Both the position numbers and the translations under genes were made by a program. The notes under the pieces are model-generated. The model made no database searches, was not told where the DNA came from, and saw only the letters and a program-made list of their open reading frames with translations. Shown in pieces: positions 23,491 through 34,500 of a stretch of DNA of 64,000 bases; the stretch's first letter is position 1, and each line of letters starts with the position of its first letter. The DNA comes from Protostelium mycophagum (Eukaryota; Evosea; Variosea; Protosteliida; Protosteliaceae): assembly GCA_002081555.1 (NCBI GenBank), contig MZNV01001933.1, positions 1 through 64,000 on the forward strand. Reading direction: 5' to 3'.

Positions 23491-25128
23491 ATGAACCCGG
23501 CCTTATTCTTCCGTCATGTCACCTCTATAGATAATGGAGTTATTAAAAACATAGTCAGAAGCAGAGACTTGCCAAACTTCAGAAAGGATAATCACTTGGT
23601 GTATGCAGAGGGTCCAACTTTGGTCTTTGATCTTTTGAGAAATGGAGTGAAACCGCACATACTAGCGTTAGGACCAGATTTTCTGTTCAAAGGACCAGAT
23701 CCAGAGCTTCAGAAAACAAAGAGAAGGATGATGAGCTTGGAGAGAGGACATCGAGCAGAGGTGGCAATGGCACAACTAGACGAAGGAAAAGACATAGAAG
23801 AGGTGAGATCATTATTAAAATTTCCAACATTTGTACACGATGATCAGACAAAGTGATCATGATTATGAAACGGTGATCGTCATCTCCATCCATAATCGAA
23901 AATATTTATTTTTTCATTACTTGTGAAGTTTTTACTTCTTGTATTCTCATTTTCTCCTGTGATGTAGAAGTAAAGACAGAATGTTTGTTTAAAATCACCA
24001 GATTGAGACAAAGAAAGATGCTCATAATGAAAATTTGGATCGGCTTAAGCAGCTGGCGGAGACCTATAAGATAGAAAAAGGAACATTATTATCAGTAGAC
24101 AAGAATGTTTTGAAGAAGATCAGCAGCACAGAGACATCCATGGGCGTGGTTGGTGTCTTTCCTCTCGGTGACAAATACCAACACATGATGAAGAAGTAAG
24201 TTATTCTTATGTCCGCGCTATTTTACGGCTTCGCCACACATTTTTAAAGACAGAGAGGACCATTCTTAATGGATGTACCTGCAAGACGATGACGTGTATA
24301 GTGTTCCTGGAACGAAATTGAACCGACCAGAAAGTATATTGAAGGGCTTGCGATGGATTTTAGCTATCAATGAGGTACTGATCTTGTCTCATTTCTGCTC
24401 ATGATGATTTTGTAAAGATCATCACGACGAATATTCCATAGTTTGATAGGATGATTCGCAGATTCAAGATCCTGGAAACATGGGGACACTGATACGTACC
24501 GCCTCAGCGCTTGGGTGGGAGGGAATATTCGTTGTGGGTGGCTCTTGTGACCCCCTCAATCCGAAAGCCGTCCGTGCTGCAAGAGGAGCCATGTTACATA
24601 CTCCAGTGCATGTGAGTGCTGACGTCATATCACTCATGATGATGATGACAGGTGGGCACAATGGGAGAGTTACGGGAATTATGCGAGGAGCTCACCCCTG
24701 TTGTGGCTGATCCAAGGGGTAAGCTCCAACTCATCAATGTTGTCCAATATGGGCGGATTTTTACCCAGTTCTACAACTCACGGTTGCATACCGTGAATTT
24801 CATGTTTATTAACCGCATTATTTGGGCGGGTAAAAAATCGACCAGATCGGATATAAGAATCTATTTTTGGCTTGCGAGGCAATGAGTCAAGTCCGCAGGT
24901 GTGCCGCTCATGGAACTGAAAGAGCAAGTCGATAAGCGGCCACCAAAAGGTTTCGTTTTGATCGTGAACAACGAAGCGAGGGGTGAAACAAGGGGTCAGC
25001 TGCCGCACCAATCCCTGCGCATCGCCGTGCCGATGTGCAATGAGAAGATAGAGTCATTGAATGTGGCCGTGGCTGGAGGGATATTGATGAGCCATCTGAA
25101 AAGCATGACAACAGAATCGATGATATGA
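23491..25128 (+). CDS. SpoU-family (TrmH) rRNA 2'-O-methyltransferase
   Basis: Transfers methyl from S-adenosylmethionine to a ribose 2'-OH. The N-terminal substrate-binding part includes DNHLVYAEGPTLVFDLL. The knotted SPOUT domain shows its three motifs: IQDPGNMGTLIRTA with the catalytic Arg (about 24.46 kb), FVLIVNNEARG (about 24.95 kb), and IAVPMCNEKIESLNVAVA (about 25.02 kb). This looks closest to the mitochondrial RNMTL1/MRM3 type. Introns include unusually long ones (about 200 nt at 23.8-24.0 kb and about 180 nt at 24.72-24.90 kb). An exon at about 24,302 (VPGTKLNRPESILKGL) joins in phase. No clear targeting peptide is seen, so mitochondrial location is inference. Confidence 0.88.
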
Positions 25129-25928
25129 GCGAATCAGATCAGTTTAATTTTATTGACCTTTATTTTCAATGTCTTTTGATCATATTCTGATGTCTTTGGG
25201 ATCCATCTACCCATAATAATAATCTTCGTTCAAAGAATTTGTTTTAGTTTGTCGCCATTCGGTGAATAATCGGAGCGCAAAGCCGGTCGGCTACTTCGAA
25301 TCAATTCAAACATCCGTAAATCTTTCCGTCGGCGCTGTCGCTTCTTTTGCGAATGCAGCCAACACGATCGATTATTTTGCACGACAGCAATTATAATAAT
25401 GATCAGCTTTGTTCAATTATTTTGGATGTGTGCGTAAGTGATCTCCCGCCGATATTTTCCCAGAAAATTCTTGGTTCTTCTTCTCCTTCATCGACAATGG
25501 TGAATGTGAAATATTTTCTGAATTCTTTGATATTATTAACAGAAATGAACCACCTAAAAAATCGATCCATAAATAGCACCCACTACAGTTCTAAATGTAT
25601 GCAATGTGGCTGGGGAGAATCGGAATAGCCCATTTACTGCGCGGTCGACAACGGCGCTGTTCTCTTGCTTCAAAACACTCAATTTCGCTCGCACAAAATG
25701 ATCTCAGACCAAAAAGGTGGGTGAAAAACTTGAACGCATCCATTGTAAAAACAAAAATAGGAGATGAAGAATTACATGTGTATTTATATTCGATTTGTAA
25801 GTTTTGGACTGTCGTGTCCATCTTCTTCGACCACATGCAATTTAACGAAAATTTATCCTCATCTTTCTCGTCCATTCCTCTATCTTCTAGTTAACAAAAT
25901 CGTCACCAAAAATAAACCCACCACGATC
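25129..25928. other. 800-bp region without a confident gene
   Basis: ORFs of 93-99 residues exist on both strands (25,347-25,628 plus; 25,591-25,894 plus; 25,591-25,875 minus), but none has a recognisable domain or consistent splice signals. The plus ORF at 25,591 has a basic stretch and might be a small mitochondrial protein. I leave it unassigned. Confidence 0.4.
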
Positions 25929-27819
25929 CTATTGTTGCTGTTGTAAGCGGAATTGTTGCTGTAGTGCCTGTTGACCCATAATTGTATTTGCGTTCCGTTG
26001 TTGATATTGATTCGTGTTTGTTGGCATATTTTGATTCTGTTGCCTCGCTTGATTATATCCCTGAACCGGCCGCACGTTTCCAACGTAAGGGTTCACTTGC
26101 TCTTGACTTGGTTGCTGTTGAAGTGGATGCTGATGTGGATGTTGCTGCTGTGGATGCTGCTGTGGGTGCTGCTGTGGATGCTGTTGGGGGTGTTGCTGTG
26201 GGTGTTGCTGTGGGTGCTGTTGTGGGTGCTGCTGTGGGTGCTGATGCGGATGCTGTGAATGTGAATGTTGCTGCTGTTCCGGCCCGCGTTGTTGCTTCTC
26301 TGATGTCACGATTAATCGGTCTAGTAGGACGATCTCTTCTTTAGCGGGTTTGGTGCAGGACTTGGCTTGGATGTCTAAATGTATCTTCTTTAGCTTCTCA
26401 AATCTCTCGACATAACTCCCCGCTATCCGTTGTACAGATACCCTCCCTATAAATAGGTCAGATGTCACGTTGTAGATGAAATACTGACATGTGTCATCTA
26501 TGGGTGTCGACGGGGTATCCATCATTCTGTACACTGAAAGTCGACGAACTATATCGCCACAATTTGCAAAAGGCGTGACATAATCAGGCCGCAATAATTT
26601 CATTTTGTCCATCGCCGTCATCGCCGGCGGCGCAGTCTCGTTCCTGCTCTATTCAGACATCTACATCGATGTAAAGGGACTAATCTTCACCTCTTTTTGG
26701 GCATCGTTTCCGCGCTCTGATGACCGAGATCCTCCGCCTTCCTCTTGAGGATGTTATTCGGTGGCATCACATTGTTCATCATGCCATTGGTCGATTTAGA
26801 GATCATGACTTCAGCCTGAGAAAGCGGTACAGGTGCATTGCTTGTCGTGGGATTTTGCGCCTGGTTGATATACGAGGGATTCGAGGGCATATTTCCCTGT
26901 TGATTTTGAAGAGCTTGGTTCTGTAAAGCCTGGTTCCTTAACGCGATGGCGGCCATCTAAAATGGTTATTTGGCGCCAAAATGACGGGCGACATAGAAGG
27001 AATATATAAATAAAAGGGAGTGTGGAAATCTTCCAAAAAAATTGTGAAGAGTGGAAAGATGACTAAACTTACTCTCTGATTATACTGCGCTTTCAACTGT
27101 TCTGAATTTGCATATTGTGCCATTTGGGATGGAAGTCTTCCTGTTTCACCCTCGCTCTGTTTGTATTCAGTCGATATGATCATCATTTTTTACAAATCTG
27201 AAAGCCTACCATTGTCTGTGCTCCGTAGCTTGGAGCTGGACTACCCTGCAAAGGATACATCTGAGCAGGTGACTGATTTTGGGCAGGTGATTGATTTTGT
27301 GGAGGGGACATTTGATTCACTATTGCAGGAGACATCTGATTATGGTGCGGCATTTGAGCTTGTGGCTTTGTAGCAAATTGAGCAGGCGGTTGTTGAATTC
27401 CATATCCAATTTGTGGGGACGTGTATAACGGTTGGCTCTGAATGTTAGGATTTGAACCTCTTCCTGCAGGAAATGTAGCTGATACTATGTTAGATATCCA
27501 TCTGACACTCATATTGTCTGAGATCACCTGTTGGTCTAGCAACATTAGACACTGGTGGGGGCGTGTTATGCGCCGGCCGAATGGGCATTTGTTCATTTTG
27601 AGAGGGCTGTTGCCATGAGGGTGTTGACTCAGTGGTGGGCGTGTCGTTTAAGAACGAAAAGCCTGATCCATCACTAAAATCTAGCAGTTGACTCGGTGAA
27701 TCAGGAAACTGCATAGAGTTTGCAGGAAAAGTGTCGTTCTCATCATTATTTGGTGGGGAATCTACTGAAGAGAAAAAATCATTTTGTTCAAACAAGAGAT
27801 CTCCATGACCGCTGTACAT
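25929..27819 (-). CDS. Gln-rich GLTSCR1-like chromatin protein
   Basis: Probably nuclear. The N-terminus is acidic with Phe/Ser/Pro (LLDFSDGSGFSFLND), like an activation domain. A long Gln/Pro/Asn-rich region and a basic KRKAEDL segment follow. The C-terminal part contains LRPDYVTPFANCGDIVRRL followed, some 70 residues later, by a helix with EEIVLLDRLIVTSEKQ. This resembles the GLTSCR1 (BICRA) domain, where PDxxTPFxSxxDAVxRLLPYH is the hallmark and which anchors the non-canonical BAF SWI/SNF complex. The tail is a His-Pro-Gln repeat and poly-Gln ending at 25,929. The ATG at 27,819 starts the first exon; four introns are likely. Family assignment rests on one short motif, so another coactivator family is possible. 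Confidence 0.6.
26124..26262 (-). repeat. His-Pro-Gln-Gln coding repeat
   Basis: About ten tandem copies of a 12-bp unit encode HPQQ (with HPHQ variants) on the minus strand, in the C-terminal tail of the GLTSCR1-like gene. On the plus strand the unit reads GGGTGTTGCTGT or GGGTGCTGCTGT. Copy number is likely variable. Confidence 0.9.
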
Positions 27820-27972
27820 TGAAGTCCAACGCTATGTCCACGGTGTCAATACCGTAGCCTCTCAGTCTCTCTTCCAGGTTGTTCGTTGATGTTCAAAGAT
27901 CATCAAACAATCTTGCAAAAATATGCGATTCGCAGATGCGATGTAAATTTGAATTCCCGCGAAAACCAACCG

Positions 27973-28428
27973 TTACACTGTTTTTATTGATGATAGCATG
28001 ACGTACTCATAGAACTGCTTAGAGGGGATCACATTGAATCTCTTCACATAATACCAGCCAATCGCGTCCGTCCATCCGATGTGGGCCTCCTCGTCCACAT
28101 ACTCTGAATTTCCAAGCAGAAGTCCCTCTTCTAAGCGGGAAGGGGCTAATCCTCTGTAAGAATCTTTCCTCACTTTGCCAGACTTCTCGATTGCGTCTAA
28201 TTTTTTCAAAAACATGTCTTGTGTGGGCCAAGGATGAGCATTTGGTTGGGGAAATGGCAATGGTGACTGTGAATCATCTTTTGAAGCCCTCCAATACCCT
28301 TCTTTCTCGATGATTTGTTGTCTCGGAAAATCCATCTCTACATTTTCTTTCGGCGACCTTGATTGCGTCCCATAGAATAAGAAGGCAAATAGCAGAAACA
28401 AACCACAAAAGAATACTTGTGATTGCAT
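27973..28428 (-). CDS. small single-span membrane protein, unknown
   Basis: Intronless, 151 residues, ATG at 28,428. The N-terminus is a membrane anchor (VFFCGLFLLFAFLFYGT) with few charges before it, so it is either a signal anchor or an uncleaved leader. The rest is soluble and polar, with HPWPTQDMFLKKLDAIEK and then an aromatic C-terminus (IGWTDAIGWYYVKRF). I do not recognise the family. Aromatic density and length look like a small accessory subunit of an organelle membrane complex, but that is only an impression. It lies about 100 bp downstream of the HECT gene stop on the same strand. Confidence 0.65.
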   Translation of the reverse strand: MQSQVFFCGLFLLFAFLFYGTQSRSPKENVEMDFPRQQIIEKEGYWRASKDDSQSPLPFPQPNAHPWPTQDMFLKKLDAIEKSGKVRKDSYRGLAPSRLEEGLLLGNSEYVDEEAHIGWTDAIGWYYVKRFNVIPSKQFYEYVMLSSIKTV

Positions 28429-28535
28429 GGCGATTCGGTCTTGGGAGTGGAAGTGTTGAAATTTCAGTTTGAGAATGAGTTGTAGATATCAAAACCTGCT
28501 AATTAATTAATTGGCTAATTGTGCCAAATATTTAT

Positions 28536-31500
28536 TCAATTTATGGCCATGAATAACTTTTCACGCAAGATTTCGTCTGTACTGTAGTTGGGCAGCTGTA
28601 GCGTGTTTTTTTTCTTCTCTTTTTATGGTCAAATGAAATTATTATTTTTGGTGGATGAGGACAAAAAGATACGGGATGTAGGCAGGGTCTCGTCTGGGTT
28701 TGCACAATCAAGATGTTCTATGTTCAAAAACCAGTCTATGTTTCTAGTGCCACCAGGCAATCTGCGATGCATTAATACATTAGGATGATTGTTTTCAGCA
28801 TGAGTGGTGGGTGCTGCGAGTTCCGTCTTCCTTTGTTCAAAAATAAACCAAATATCACCTCGATCTTCCAGAAATAAAACGTAGAAGCTTGGTCATCTCT
28901 TCTCTAGTGAAACTTTCAATCTGCAATATTTAGTTGAGGAATACTTCTGGCCGCCATGTCGGGTTAAACTTGCAAGATATTTAATGAATATTAAAAATGC
29001 ACAAAAAACACCAAGAAAAGAGCTTATCAAAAATCTACAAAACATTCAAAATTAAAACAGAAGAGGTGCACCTTTACCATTTCGCCGTAAATAAAATACA
29101 CTTTGATGCAACTCCACTCAAACAAGAATTTCGAGATGACTTACAACTCTCCAGAACCGACCACTTATATCCGAAGAGAGAGATAACTCGTGTTTCTAAA
29201 TACAGTAAATAACCCATCTTATTGTGAAACCTCTTACACGAAGAATTTGTGCGGAAAGCTCTCCACAAATGCTGTCATCTTGATCAGAGGTTTTCAAATA
29301 AAAATATCTTTTTGTGATTTTGGAGATGCTACCGTTATGGCCGCGCATTTGCGCATGTGAAGTTTGAACCGAATTTAAAATGCATAAAGGACGATTTGGG
29401 TTTCATACCTCATTTCAAGGTCGCTCCATGACGTGGAAGTCGTGATGAATGCATCGGTGCGCTTTGCAAGAAAACCCTTGCGTATCGCTTTGATCTGAAC
29501 GTCAAATTGTGATATCATATGTTTCTCGGTCTTTTGTGTGTACTCTCTTCTATTACTCCATCTGACAATATCATTATTTATATTAAAATAAAAAAATATA
29601 TTTTATTTACAATATAAATCTCAAAATAATAAAATATGAAAGACAGACGTGACCGGGATGTTGGATCCGTTCGGTATCAGATCAATCTCTTTGCCATCAT
29701 CCTCTCCAGTGAATGTCAGTTTGACGTGTTGGTCGAAATTGGTCTCATCAACGCCTTCCTTATCTACAACATCGTCACCTGAATTTTCTGTGGATCTCGC
29801 ATACCGATGTTTTCCAATGTTTCTAAAGCTTGTACTGACTGCAGATCAATGCTGCGCAAGTCCTCTCTGTTCAACTACTCTTGTCATTGTTCTTCTTCCA
29901 ATTTTCATGATGTGATATTTGCAAAAAGAGTGAACATCTTTGAAGAGACATCACCTCATCACCATATAATTTCTTCCAGAAGAACGGATGTAAATCTAAT
30001 GGAATACTAAAGGAGAATCGCTGTGATTCGCTCTGCACATCATCACTCGATTTCTAGTGATCGCATCGATGTGATTGTAGATACATACCATCAGGAATCC
30101 AACAACCGTGAGCATTCTCAGAGTCTCGCTGTCTCGTTGTCTTGTGGGAACCAAAGACTTGTGATCTGCTCCAATCTGCAGAAGATTTCAGGACCATGCT
30201 TCAGCTTTGCGGTATGAAGTATGAAAAGAAGAAGCAACTCACTCCTCTCGTAGAGTTGGATGTGGGTACAAAGAGTGGCTGTGTGGGAGATTGTATTTCA
30301 CGGATGGCCATCTCCAGCACCTATATATCATAAATAATTTTCAAGATTCTTCGGTTGTTTGATTTTTGCGAAAATAACATTTTCCCGGAATTCATCGGTA
30401 AATCTTTTTTTTGATAAGAGAAACACTTTCATTCTACTGACCTCATGAAAGGTTGGACCGTCATCATTCACCACAAAAGGATACCCGTTCCAAGTTATTC
30501 CAGATTTGAATGCTTCGCATATCCGTTCAAAAGTGGTCTCTACTTGCATCAATATTTTTGGATGTTTATTTTTGAGGAGAATTCGGATTGATGTCTCACC
30601 TTTCGTGATATTTTCTACCTTTAATTCGGGGCCGTGCTTCATATCATCAAGTCTCACTTGATTTATATGGAGGTCCATAAAGTTGTGGTTGTCATCTTGA
30701 CGCCACCAGTCCTATAGGAGTAAATCGGATGATGTTTCACGGAATTTGTATGTATTGGATTGAGTGGATATTTTTCTTCGTTATAGGACTTACTTGTTGC
30801 GCTCTGTCTAAAAATATTACGCAGTCCAACGTTAGAGCTCCCGTCTTGGGGCAGTGATTTCTGAAGAATGTAGACAACTGCAGAGACGTCATCTTCACAT
30901 ATCCATCGGTCTCATCAATGTCGACATCCTAACCCTTTCAGGCAGGCTCCTTCTGTACGCTTTGATTCGGTCATATTGCTTGTTGACCAAGCAGCTCCAT
31001 CTGAGTGGCCTTCTCAATATCTGTGATATCTCCTTCTTGAGAGATATCCTCTTTTCTAACGCGTTGATCTGGACACCCGGAATGATGTGAGATGAATCAC
31101 AGAACCTATCTATCTCTGCGTTGGATTCGCACAGACTTTTATATAAATCCTCCTCTTCTGTAGTTGCCATCATCCTTCATAAATTCAGGCGTGTATTCTC
31201 GTAGTTTGGAAGTATGGAGATCGCAAAGAGAGGAGAGTTACTTACCCGTCGCCAGGTGCCTTCTGGATTTCTATTGTGACAGTTGTTGCAGCAAGGTCCA
31301 ACTCTATTTCTGATAAGAACGGTATCTGTACTTCCCTCGCCCCATGTATCCGAATCTTCTGTTCCTGAGATTTCCGTGAGATTTCTGGTAATTTTGATGC
31401 ATCTACAACGAGGCATATCTCACCCCAGCTTCTATTTTGTAGGAAAAATTGATGGGCGTCTGGCTTTTTATGTTCATCTGCCGGTAGCATCCGTTTGGAT

Positions 31501-34500
31501 GGACAAATCTTGCCTTTGCATAACTTAAGTTGATGGTGTTGAGGCCTAGTTTTAGTTCCTGAGAGACCGTATTATTAAGTAGTCGCAGCCATGCTTCTTC
31601 GGTGTTCTTCTCGAAAGCATCGAGCAGGTGAAACAAGCGGATGTAGTCACGCTGCCTGCGATGACGTCATCATGATGTGATCATGACAAACTCACCAGGG
31701 TTCTGCTTGCGTATACTTCAAAAAATTGTTGCTGATGAGCTCTAATAGAACCACAGATTCCTCGGTCAATTCCACTTTAGACAAACGCAACCAAGTCCAA
31801 TGTTGCTGAGATTTCTTAATAACATCTTATCACCAGATCTCGGAGCAGTCTGTCAGATCCATACCTCATCTGTCAACAACCAGGTGTTGTTTTCGATCAT
31901 AGTCATTATCCAATGACATATGAGTCTCCTTCTGTGGCTACCACTCTTTACACACTTGATCATCTCGTTTTGAATGGTAATATCTGATAGCAGAGTGTGA
32001 AATTTATCTGGAAAGACGAGGTCCAACATCAAGAAGGCGTATCTACAACCCGTTAAAATTCGCTTCATCTCCTTCGGCTCCTCGCACAGCAAAGTCATGA
32101 TAGGATTATATCAAGAAGAAGATAACTCACTGAAAGCAGCCATCTTTGGCGTGGAAATCGCAGAGTGCGGGACTCTGTCCGAAAAGCTCAACCCATTGAA
32201 ATTTCGATATCTCATGTAACTTCACGAGTTGCTCCTGTGAATGTCAACATCCGTGTCGTTGTAGATGGTCTCATTCAAATGAAAACATCCCAAGCATGAG
32301 AGAGCGAAAAAAATTTCAAACGGATTGCCTGTCCTCCCGGTTGGATAAATTTGAACTGGGGATCGATCCTATCCCTGGCAATTGTTTTTTTCAACACGTT
32401 CCCCAGCAATAATCCTTCTATTTCTTCTCCTCTGCCGGGATCCTCCTCTCTATTCTTTTGTTATCAACATATTTTCATTAGCTGGATAAGTACCGCTTCA
32501 TCTTCCAAAATATATAAAGACTCACATGTAACTGTCGAGTAGCCATCTCACGGCTTTGGCAAACTCCACCGAACCTTCTCTGTGCACATTGAGCTTCATA
32601 AAACAACACACCTACTCTTGCTTATGCGTGATCTTGAAAGAAAAAGTCGGTTGACCTGTCCGTTGCCACCCAATAGGGTGATAAGGTAGTTGAATGTGGT
32701 CATTCGCAAAGAAATTTAGGATCGTAAACATTTCGGCCCTTCTTGTCCACAGCATCTCCCTCAATGTCTTCTGCTGATCTGTAGAGCAGTTGTCTTGGTG
32801 CATCTTTCTCAAAAGTCTGTACAGAACCCTCCTGGTGTGATGACGCGATATGACGTCAGCATAAGCCTTCTTATGGTCTTTTTTGCTGTTCAGTGAATGA
32901 CAGACGAGCTCAGCATCCAGTGCAGGCTGGTTCCTCATGATGACTTTGAGCTCATGTCTCTACAACTAATAAGAGAATCATTCTCCAAGATTCCGTACCT
33001 TGGCGGATATAAATCTGACGGTTCCTTTTCTGAAATTATAAGACCTCAAGTTGTAAACTTCACCGTGATGGGATTGTATCATAGCCCCTCCTCGGAGCCA
33101 AGGAGGACCACCGTTGGAGAATCTGATCGGATCTCCCACATCTTTTATATGTCATCGTACAAATAAAAATATACTTTGATGCAAATCTACATACCGTTCG
33201 GTGTTGCTGGTTCTCCATCACTTCTCATAATGCTCACGTCAAAAGTTTGAACTCGATCACGAAGCTCCATGAACACAACTGGATCTTCGCCGATTGTGGT
33301 GAAATCCCCGTCTTGACATTCCCTACTTCTATCAATATTTCAAATATTGGAAAATATAATTGTGAGAATACATTCACAAAAAAATCTGATTGCGGCTTTG
33401 CAAATCACCAGAAACATGCAAAGAACAGGTATACATCTCTATAAAACATAATCGACATGGTTGTGTTTGAAGATCGTGCTGTTTTGGTTCAAAAACTTAC
33501 TCCAAGACCGCTCCATAAGATTGGTATAGAGTCGCATTGATCACACTTCTGATATATATCTCCGCTTGCCAGTCTGGGCTCAATTTATAAGGAGGTACAC
33601 TGGGACTCACTTTGATGGCATCCTCAAACATCTTCTCTATCACCTCTGCTACGTATCAGTATGATCAGGTGAGCTATAGAGGCCACCTGTCGACAGCTGT
33701 GACAAGATAGATGGGAATAGATGGGCATGGAATGCGAAGGAGGTGTGGCATACGGGGGATAAGATGTCATCTCTTTCGTTCATGACACATCTTTGGTACC
33801 ATCTCAACACACCGGGGAGAACCTCTTGAGTTCCTTTATATACAGGCTGAATAGGTCAGTTTATTGCGACAAAAAGAATAGTGATGAATGGACAAATGAT
33901 CACCATGGAAGAGGGCGTCCTACAAACGGTCAGGATTTATTAATTTAACAAACATATTAAAAAATACGGCGCATCAATTTCAAGCTCGAGAAATGCGTTT
34001 CAATCCTTTGATTCTTGTGGCCGCATTTGTATCTCAAGATCAAATTTGACTCACTCATCATCATCTTCTCGGTCATCTCGATGTCCTCCCAGCACAGAAA
34101 ATGCAAAGTGAGCTCTATATCTCCCCTCTTCTGGTGTCCTCTCTTCTCTCTCTTCTAATATATTCACCAGAATCTTGATGCACATCTCTTGAACCTTTCC
34201 TCTCGTGGCGAGTATGCACCAGAAGAAATAGATGTATGTTTGAAACAGTGAGTATGAGCCTGGGAAATGCATATACCATTTCTGAGGGCTAAGTAGGTCA
34301 GGACTTGTTGAAGTTGTCCATGAGGAGTGTTGTTTGCAGCTTGATGAATCACCGAAAGCATTCAAAACATCAGAGATGTATGAAATTGTATTTTTATTTG
34401 CGGCTTTGCCGCAACAATACATTTTGGTGTTTTCGTTCATGCGGTCTGCAAGATTCTACAGAGTCCAGAATTAAATCAATATAAAGTATGCCTTTGTTGC

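Noticed and set aside
25591-25894. overlapping ORFs on both strands downstream of the methyltransferase
   Set aside because: No domain, no splice logic and no preference for one strand; left as unassigned.
31395-31420. possible 21-nt intron ending CGTTGTAG
   Set aside because: It does not restore the frame. A 59-nt intron with the same donor joins YKIEAG to EQKIRIHG in phase, leaving the motif inside the intron.
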